The position numbers and the translations under genes are program-made. The notes under the pieces were generated by a model. That model made no database searches. It was not told where the DNA came from and saw only the letters and a list, made by a program, of their open reading frames with translations. Below, piece after piece: positions 56,801 to 64,000 of a DNA stretch of 64,000 nt (position 1 is its first letter; each line of letters begins with the position of its first letter). The DNA is from Cryptomeria japonica (Eukaryota > Streptophyta > Pinopsida > Cupressales > Cupressaceae): the NCBI RefSeq assembly GCF_030272615.1, contig NC_081410.1, positions 116,073,140 through 116,137,139 of the forward strand, in the 5' to 3' direction.

Positions 56801-57424
56801 ACTCCATTGTATTTATCTTTTATGATTTGATCTTCGGTGATTCTTTTGGACATACTTGGCCGCAACCCTAACAACTATATTTTATGACTCACTTCCTATA
56901 CCGTCATCTCTACTGCAAAATAATTCATCATTGTCCTCTTCATCTAGAACTTCAGTTGACTATATTGTCTCATCAACACTTACATTGACACTTTCCACTA
57001 TCCTTCTCAACCTTTGTTATAAGGTTTGTATGTCTTGCTTGACATAGAAGAACAAAGAAAAACACCTTCATTAGATTTGGAATCAAACTTACCCAAATGT
57101 TTTTCATCCCTCTTGATATGGCATTTGCTTCCTAATATTTTAATATGTTTGGATGATGTCGGTCTTTCTTTCCATAGCTCATATGGAGTCTTCATATTCC
57201 TTGTCTTGATTAGTGCTCTATTGAAAGCGTATATTGTTGTTTGAATCACTTATCTCCATTACATATCCATTAAATTTGCATGACTCAACATAGTTCTTAC
57301 CATCTCTTGTACGGTTCAGTTCTTTCTTTTTGCTACTGCATTTTGTTGAGGAGTAGAATATTGCCTCTAGATCCCATGCATCTCACAAAAATCTTCATAT
57401 CTTTTAGAGGTAAATTATTTGCCA
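56801..57424 (-). pseudogene. Old copia: integrase C-terminal part
   Basis: 57007-57249 reads NRALIKTRNMKTPYELWKER, then KHLGKFDSKSNEGVFLCSSM, the end of copia integrase. Further text near 57260-57400 (AVAKRKN-like, EFCEMHGI-like) is the E-motif region. The host is cut at 57425-57429 (TTATC) by the younger copia and continues at 63418. Confidence 0.82.
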
Positions 57425-57429
57425 TTATC

Positions 57430-58154
57430 TATTAAATTTAGTGATTAGATTAGGATGTAGCAGATATTAGACAATTTAACCAATAATGCACAACATGTAC
57501 CCTGGGAAAACCTTCCAACTTGAAGGTAAAAAAACCAGCAACAAAGTATCTCTATTATTTCAAATATGGCAAGTATCTTTACAAGGAATTGCTTCACACT
57601 TTGAAGCTATATGATGATATAGATTCACCCTAGACTGCAGTATGCAATCCAAATTGTTGTAGAGATATGGACTTTTATATGATGATCTATTCTATTCAAT
57701 TTGACTTCTATATGAATTGATTTTCCTTGAAGATGAAAGCACATTGCTGGAGAATGGAGTTGATCTGCTGAAGAAGACTTTCACACAAATAATGATCGAT
57801 ATGATGTATAGAAGGAATTCAATCTACTATGGAATGAACTCGGTCTGCAATGGAAGGAACTCAGCATGCTAATGTGTATATTCGATTGCCAAAGGAATGG
57901 AGATTCAATCTCTATAAATACATTGGTAATTCCCCTTCACCAAGGGTCGCTACATTACCGATTACTACGACCCAAAACAAAGGGGTGGCGGACTTCCAAG
58001 TTGGTCCCAATAAATAAATGATTGATAATCATTAATTAATCGCATATATTAATGACGACACATGTAATTGTCTAAGGCCGATAGGCCAATTAGACAATTC
58101 AGTTATCTATGTCGGCCCTGAAGGAGTCCGACCATAGCTATAATATTATCAACA
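57430..58154 (-). repeat. 3' LTR of the copia
   Basis: The plus-strand end is TATTAAATTT, with TA replacing TG; the sense start is TGTTGATAATATTATAGC. Confidence 0.93.
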
Positions 58155-58163
58155 CTCCCTCTT
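58155..58163 (-). other. Copia polypurine tract
   Basis: The sense strand reads AAGAGGGAG directly before the 3' LTR. Confidence 0.75.
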
Positions 58164-58169
58164 AGCTAG

Positions 58170-58520
58170 GGATGAATTCTTCTTGATATCTGTAGTGATA
58201 TCCACCATGGCTACTCCCAAAGGGTGGGTCCATCATGGATATTCCCATGAATGCAAATGCAAATGAACACAAGTGCTCATAGCGGAATCACTCAACATGA
58301 TGTTGTCATCTCAGCATGACGGTCACCATGGCTACTCCCAAAGGGCAAATAAACACAAGTGCTAATTCATGGAGTCTCTCAACATGACATCCACCATGGC
58401 TACTCTCAAAGGGTGAAACAAGGGCTTTCACCTCAAACTTCTCTCGCAGAGAAGAATGCATTAGCAAGGGCTTGCACCTCAAACTTCTCTCTCACAGAGA
58501 AGAATGCATTATAGTACATC
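58170..58520 (-). repeat. 3' untranslated repeats of the copia
   Basis: CACCATGGCTACTCYCAAAG occurs three times (about 58202, 58327, 58390). CACCTCAAACTTCTCTC plus CACAGAGAAGAATGCATTA-like text occurs twice (about 58430 and 58477). Non-coding, between RNase H and the polypurine tract. Confidence 0.8.
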
Positions 58521-58528
58521 TCAAGAGA

Positions 58529-59092
58529 TCATTGATGTTGAGACTCGCTCTCAACAAGAGCTTCATTCTCCACAACTTCAAGCTTGTCTCGAAAATGCAC
58601 AAGCTTCACTTTGGCAAGGGGCTTGGTGAGAATGCCAGCCATTTGTTCCTCAGTACAAATGTATCTCAACTGAACAACATTCCCCTGTACCATATCTCTG
58701 ATGTAGTGGTATTCGATCTCAACATCTTTTGTTATGTCATGGAACATTGGATTGACAGATAGATTCACACAACTTTGGTTATCACAATGAATAACTATAG
58801 GCTCCAAAGATTGTCCAAACAACCCTACAAGGAGCTTCTGAAGCCACACTACTTCGTGAGTTGTCACACATGCTGCAATGTATTCAACCGCTGTGGTGCT
58901 TAGTGCCACTAAAGATTGCTTCCTGCTACACCGGGAAATCATAGCAAATCCCAAACTTAAGCAACAACCAGAGGTGGTCTTTCGATCAGTAACACTACTT
59001 GCCAAATTAGAATCAGAATAGCCTTGCCGATTCAGGTCCACACTAGAAGAATATTTCAAGTCATATACAACTATGCCACACAAGTATCTCAA
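58529..59092 (-). pseudogene. Copia RNase H (187-codon open frame)
   Basis: Sense text GYSDSNLASSVTDRKTTSG carries the first Asp, TAVEYIAACVTTHEVVWLQK the Glu region, IVIHCDNQSCVNLSVNPMFH the next Asp, and MAGILTKPLAK the end. The usual STTEAEY is STTAVEY here. The domain is nearly complete, but it is split from RT by a frame break near 59090. It would remove RNA from RNA-DNA hybrids during reverse transcription. Confidence 0.9.
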
Positions 59093-60231
59093 GATATGCT
59101 TGCTGCAACTAGATGTATTTGCCTTGGTTCACACATGAACTGACTATGTGCACTCACTGCATAGAAAATATCTAGTCTAGTGTTAAGTAGATACATCAAG
59201 GATCCAATCAATTGTTTGTACATACTAGGATCCACAAGATCTGAACTAGCTGCAGATTCCCTCAATTTCTTCAAGTTAGTTTCCATCGGTGTAGACACGG
59301 ACTTGCAATATAACATTTCAAATCTCTTCAAGATGTCAATGGTGTATTTCCCTTGACTCGAGATAATCTCAATAGGCCTCTGCCATACTTCTAAACCTAG
59401 AAAGAAATGCATGAGTCCTATATCTTTCATCTTTCATCTCAAATCTTAAGTCAACTCCTTCTTGCATCTAAGGATGAGATGATCTTCCCCAATAAGAAAT
59501 AAGTCATCAACATATAGGACCAAGATTAGAAATTCACCATTGAATACCTTGAAGTAAATATTTGGATCAACATCATTCTTGCAAAAACCTAAACTCACCA
59601 AGTATTTGTCAATCCTTTCATACCATGCACGGGGAGCCTGTTTAAGACCATATAATGCTTTCTTCAACTTGCATACATGAGACTCTTTTCCATGAATTAT
59701 GAAACCTTCGGGTTTCTCAATGTAAACATCTTCCTCAATTACACCATTGAGAAAAGTTGTCTTTACATCCATCTGATGTAGCTTCCATCCCTTAGTTGTT
59801 GCAATGGCAATGATGGTCGTGATGGAAGTGTAGAGAGCAACTGGAGCAAATGTTTCTTCATAGTCTATTCCTTCTTTTTGAGAAAAACCATGAGCCAGAA
59901 ATATAGCTTTGTACTTCTCAATGCTTCCATCAATTGCATGCCTAATCTTGTACAACCACTTGGAAGATACAATTGACTTTCTTCCAGGTCTAGGTACAAT
60001 ATCCCAAACATCATTTTTTATAATGGATTGATATTATTCATCCATAACATCTTTCCATACTTGTTGTTTTGAGGCTTCATCAACATTCGAAGGTTCAGTC
60101 TCAATAAGATTACACATTAATGCAACATAGCTAGAGAATCTTTGTGGTCTTTTACTTTCTCTGAATGTGCCTCTAAAAGTTGCAAGCTTTTCTACCGCCT
60201 GCATAGTGTTCCTTGCCCAAAGAGCTCTCTT
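59089..60231 (-). pseudogene. Copia reverse transcriptase
   Basis: 59446-59955 reads YKAIFLAHGFSQKEGIDYEE, TFAPVALYTSITTIIAIA, DVKTTFLNGVIEEDVYIEKP, ALYGLKQAPRAWYERIDKYL and LYVDDLFLIGE. The catalytic YVDD is intact. 59089-59430 continues with MKDIGLMHFFLGLEVWQRP and QLIGSLMYLLNTRLDIFYAV. Frame breaks lie near 59440 and 59090, and the segment 59956-60231 linking to integrase contains stops. Confidence 0.9.
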
Positions 60232-61114
60232 TCAATTCACAAAAACATTTGTAGGACCGTTAGTAGTATCCAAAGGTTCAATTGGATTATCATCTGCTAT
60301 AGGTTTAGTAGACTCCCTCTGAATCTCAGGAGTATGATCAATATCCATGTCTTGAGGAGTCTCATGATTTTCATCATCTATCTCCATGCATGAACCTTTA
60401 GATTTTTTGTAGGCAACATCTTCCTCAAATGTAACATCTCTACTTACTTCTATTTGCTTTTGATCGAGAATGTAAATTCGATAGGCTTTAGAGGTTTCAC
60501 TGTAGCCCACAAATATTCCTCTCTTTCCAGAAGGTTCCAACTTGGTTCTTTTCTCTTTGGGTATGTGAACATACATTGGACAACCAAAGATCCTCAAGTG
60601 ATTGGCATCAGGCTTAATCCCTAAAAAGGCTTCTTCTAGAGTCATATTCTTGTAATATCCGATGAGGACATCTATTCTGAACATACACTATTGTTCTAGA
60701 AGCTTCTACCCAAATAAAGGTTTGAAGGTCTTGATCATGGATCATGGCTTTTGCAGCTTCAACAATGGATATGTTCTTTCTTTCTACAACCTCATTCTGT
60801 TGTGGATTGTAAGGGACACAAAATTCCCTCTTGATCCCCGCCTCAATATAGAAATCAAGAAATCTACCAGAGGTGTATTCACCTCCATTATTAGACCTTG
60901 AAACTTTAATTCTCTTTCCAGAGAAGTTTTCTACTTGAGCCTTAAACTCTTTAAATCTACCTAGGACTTCATCAGACTCTTTAGACCTTAAGAAATAAAT
61001 CCAAGTCTTCCTAGAGTAGTCATTTATGAAACTTACATAATACAAAAATCCACTTAGGGATGCTATTGACATTGGACCACATAAATCAGAATGTACAAGA
61101 TCGAAAATTTATTT
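60232..61114 (-). pseudogene. Copia integrase core and C-terminus
   Basis: HSDLCGPM (first Asp) is readable near 61090 but follows stops near 61110. 60614-61072 holds the core, with KVSRSNNGGEYTSGRF: the second catalytic Asp is Asn (codon 60890-60892, usual motif SDNGGEY). The Glu motif VVERKN is present. 60232-60684, in another frame, gives the C-terminal GCPMYVHIPKEKRTKLEPSG, KRGIFVGYSETSKAYRI and an acidic linker. A frameshift lies near 60650. Integrase would join element DNA to the host chromosome; this copy should be inactive. Confidence 0.9.
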
Positions 61115-61680
61115 TCATCTACTTTCGCTGCTATGAAATGGACTCTTAATATGTTTACCCATAGCACAACCTTTACAAGTACCATCATGTATATGACTAA
61201 GTTCAGGAATACCTTTAACCATCTTCTCCAATGACGAAAGGTCCCTGGAATGTAGATGCCTAAGTCTTCTATGCCATAGTTCATTGGGACTGGAAGAGTC
61301 ACGTAGAAGAGCTTGAACTGGATGAGTGGAAAGCTTATACAAACTCTCATGTCGATTCCCGATCACACGAGTAGTCTTGATGTTGGAGTTCTTTTGCCAT
61401 GCAAGAACTCTTCCTTCTGAAAATGCTATTTGATAACCCTTATCCTCTAAGGCTGAAATAGACACAAGATTTCTCCTGATTCCTAGCATGAATAAGACAT
61501 CACTTAGATGAAGAGAAATTCCAAATTCTAGGTTGAGTGATGTAGCACCAAATCCTTTCACTGAATAGCATGTATTATCTCCAATGATCACTTGGAGATT
61601 AGACTCCCCTTCCACCAAATCCGAAAGATGTTCTCGATAGCATGTGATGTGTCCAGAGCCTCCACTATCAATTAGCTAAG
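61115..61680 (-). pseudogene. Copia protease end and GAG-pre-integrase
   Basis: 61115-61618 (167 codons) includes VIIGDNTCYSVKGFGAT, RRNLVSISALEDKGYQI and the HHCC zinc site ELWHRRLRHLHSRDLSS...CKGCAMGKH. Just upstream (about 61665) the text for an IDSGGSGHIT-type protease active site ends in a stop codon region (TAG at 61674). Stops at about 61112 separate it from integrase. Confidence 0.85.
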
Positions 61681-62584
61681 TGTCACTATCCATGGGAACA
61701 TTACTTGATAAGGCAAATATGAAGAGGAATCCATTAGAGTTATCTTCCGCTTCCTTTTGAGTTGAGACTTCATTAATGTTCACCATTTTCTACTTAGGCC
61801 TTGTCAAACAATCTCTTGCATAGTGACCACACTTGTCACATCTAAAGCACTGAATATGAGAGAGATCTTTCTTCTTCTTCTTTGAATCAAGTGCAGAATC
61901 TGATCTTTGATCTCTATTCCTCTTGAAGTTGGCTTTCTTCCAATTTCTTCATTTCTTGGTAGATTGAGTGGCAAGAACATGAGTGTCTTCACTTTGAGAA
62001 CCTTTGACAATTCTCCTTGCAGCCAATCTAGATTCTTCTTGGATGCAATCCACACGAAGACGATCAAACTTAGGCTATTTGGATCTCCCACTTATACTTT
62101 GAATAAATGGCTCCCAAGAATGAGGAAGGCCATTTAATGCCAACATGACAAGATCTTTATCAACCACTAGATCTCCAATAACGCTTAGTTGATCCCCCAG
62201 TTCTGAGATCTTCAAGAAGAATGACATGACAAATTCTCCTTTCACCATCTTGACTTCATGAAGTTGTTGCCTCAATGCAAGAGCCCTACTCGTGTTGTTG
62301 ATTTTATATAGGCATTCCAAGATCTTGAGCATGTCTCTTGCAGTTGTCATCTTGGAAATGAGAGGCACTAAGTGATCCCTCGCGGAGTCAATCAATATCT
62401 TTTTCGCTTTTATGGCATTCTTCTTGAATTGAAGTTTCTCCTCTTGATCTTTTGGCTTGGATGAGTCTTTTTCTTCCACAAATTGAAGGTCATTTTCTTC
62501 GAGTGCAATAAGCACTCTAAATTTCCACGAAGTGAAGTTTGATGCACCTTCAAGCCTATCATTGACTTTAAGACCGTTCACCAT
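61681..62584 (-). pseudogene. Copia gag
   Basis: 62075-62584 (169 codons) starts MVNGLKVNDRLEGASNFTSW and runs through the UBN2-type Gag region (ARDMLKILECLYKINNTSRA, QQLHEVKMVKGEFVMSFFLK, LALNGLPHSWEPFIQSI). After frame breaks, a C-x2-C-x4-H-x4-C zinc knuckle (CFRCDKCGHYARDC) is readable at about 61805-61850. Shifts near 62080 and a stop near 61800 inactivate it. Confidence 0.88.
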
Positions 62585-62673
62585 TTTTGAGGCTTTGATG
62601 TTCCTTCTTGAAGATGAGAGATGAATGAGAACTTCAATATTATAAGGAAATCAAATCACGATCTACTTCATCG

Positions 62674-62687
62674 TGGCTCTGATACCA
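62674..62687 (-). other. Copia primer binding site (tRNA-iMet)
   Basis: The sense strand reads TGGTATCAGAGCCA, the canonical plant site, directly beside the 5' LTR. Confidence 0.95.
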
Positions 62688-63412
62688 TGTTAAATTTAGT
62701 GATCAAATTAGGATGTAGCAGATATTAGCTAATTTAACCAATAATGCACAACATGCTATGGGAAAACCTTCCAACTTGAAGGTGAAAAACCCAACAACAA
62801 AGTATCTCTATTATTTCAAATATGACAAGTATCTTTATAAGGAATTGCTTCACACTTTGAAGCTATATGATGATAAAGATTCACCCAAGACTGTAGTATG
62901 CAATCCGAACTGTTGTAGAGAGATGGATTGATGTATGATGATCTATTCTTTTCGATCTAACTTCTATATTAATTGGTTTGCCTTGAAGATGAGAGCACGC
63001 TGCTGGAGAATGGAGTTGATCTGCTGAAGAAAACTTTCACACAAATAATGATCGATGTGATGTATAGAATGAATTCAATCTGCTATGGAATGAACTCGGT
63101 CTGCAATGGAAGGAACTTGGTCTGCTAATGTGTATATTTGATTGCCACAGGAATGGAGATTCAATCTCTCTAAATACATTAGTAATGCCCCTTCACCAAG
63201 GGTCACTACATTACCAATTACTATGACCCAAAACAAAGGGGTGGCAGACTTCCAAGTCGGCCCCAATAAATAAATGATTGATAATCATTAATTAATTACA
63301 TATATTAATGACGACACATATGTAATTGTCTAAGGCCGATAGGCCAATTAGACAATTAAGTTATCTATGTCGGCCCTAAAGGAGTCTGATAACAACTATA
63401 ATATTATCAATA
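62688..63412 (-). repeat. 5' LTR of the copia
   Basis: 725 bp; plus-strand start TGTTAAATTTAG, end TATCAATA, where the expected CA is TA. The same tandem GAATGAACTCGGTCTGCAAT region occurs in both LTRs. Confidence 0.93.
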
Positions 63413-63417
63413 TTATC

Positions 63418-64000
63418 TAATCTTGGACATACCAATCTCATTTTTTACCATTGCTTTAAATGATTTAAACTTCTCAAAAGCTTCTAATTTCTCTTTCAAA
63501 AAAATAATTCAATTCATTCTAAAATAATCATTAATAAGCATCATAAAATATTTGTCACCTTGTAAACTCTTTGTCCACATTGGTCTATATAGATATGTAT
63601 GGATCGGATCCAATGGCTTTGTAGTGGAATATTCCCTGGTAGAAAAGTTGGTCCTTGTTTGTTTTCCATCATGACACGAGTTGCAACTGGTACATATAAG
63701 CTTCTTGATCTTAGGCATGACTCTTTCTACACATTTTAAACTAATTCTCACAAGATCATCAAATTTGATATGTCCCTACCTTTTGTGCCAAAGCCAACTT
63801 TCTTCCTTTTGAATGGAAAAATAATTATGCCCATTTACTTCACTGAGATGATACACATCACTGTCAATCCTACTTCCTTCTGCAACTAACTCATTAGTAT
63901 TAGTTTTCCTGATTTCACAACTCTTTGTATTGAATGGGATACTAAAACCTTTATCACACATTTAACTGACACTTCAAATATTATGTTTCAAGCCTTCTGC
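63418..64000 (-). pseudogene. Old copia: integrase N-part and GAG-pre-integrase, running off the window
   Basis: 63509-63751 reads KIKKLICTSCNSCHDGKQTR (GAG-pre-integrase end), then PLDPIHTYLYRPMWTKSLQG and KYFMMLINDYFRMN (integrase start, usual HTDLCGP/YFMLFIDDYSR). 63776-63961 is upstream linker text. Continuous with 56801-57424 once the nested copia is removed; the element extends beyond 64000. Confidence 0.82.

Larger units (their letters stand above)
57430..63412 (-). mobile_element. Ty1/copia element, 5,983 bp, TSD TTATC
   Basis: 725-bp LTRs at 57430-58154 and 62688-63412, TTATC at 57425-57429 and 63413-63417, primer site beside the right LTR and polypurine tract beside the left. The gene order gag, protease, integrase, RT, RNase H is that of copia. 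LTRs differ at roughly 6-7% by eye and every gene carries stops or shifts, so it is older than the 40329 gypsy. It lies in the integrase gene of another minus-strand copia. Confidence 0.95.

Noticed and set aside
62674-62687. Partial tRNA gene
   Set aside because: The iMet-complementary bases are a primer binding site beside an LTR; no tRNA cloverleaf follows.

Overview
The window looks like intergenic DNA from a large, repeat-rich plant nuclear genome. It is AT-rich and contains nested Ty1/copia and Ty3/gypsy LTR retrotransposons with plant-type tRNA-iMet primer sites. A gymnosperm or another giant plant genome is my best guess, but nothing in the sequence fixes the species. I see no intact host gene, rRNA, tRNA or CRISPR array. 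Almost everything that can be assigned is a transposable element or its debris, and several elements can be delimited to the base by TG...CA ends and target-site duplications (TSDs).

Layout, left. 1-264 is an LTR piece of the gypsy family found complete at 40329-51033. 265-5704 is mostly unassigned debris. A degenerate plus-strand copia (copia A) runs from 5705 to 25304. It was interrupted by a 4,973-bp LTR-like unit (6125-11097, TSD GAAAA), which carries a GC-rich 39-bp tandem repeat and long (TA)n tracts. It was interrupted again by a solo gypsy LTR (12313-13043, TSD TAATT). An 8.7-kb non-autonomous LTR element lies in its 3' LTR (16410-25148, minus strand, TSD AAGGG).

Middle. An old plus-strand gypsy (27303-39110) was split by a second plus-strand gypsy (29152-37238). 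That insertion is bordered by a 109-bp direct duplication instead of a 5-bp TSD. Its 3' LTR was in turn split by a 2-kb element with about 36-bp terminal inverted repeats (34709-36696).

Right. The best-preserved element is a minus-strand gypsy at 40329-51033. It has 812-bp LTRs differing at about four positions and TSD GTTCT. It carries a 765-codon gag and a pro/G-patch/RT region, but RNase H is cut short and integrase is absent. It sits six bases inside one arm of a ~0.95-kb inverted-repeat structure (40323-54756). From 54757 to the window end there is an old minus-strand copia, split by another minus-strand copia (57430-63412, 725-bp LTRs, TSD TTATC).

How the parts may work together. The integrase-less gypsy and the non-autonomous 16410-25148 element share LTR termini, a primer site of the same kind, a polypurine tract, a 3' motif and a colinear leader of several hundred bases. 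They look like related parasites mobilised by an integrase-bearing relative outside the window. The gypsy has two unusual RNA-level features in place of its missing pol end. One is a seven-copy array of 25-base stem-loops whose stems covary, with G-U pairs that make sense only on the element's own strand. The other is a set of CGCGTCTGTG-type motif clusters in the leader, with the complementary motif clustered near the 3' end.
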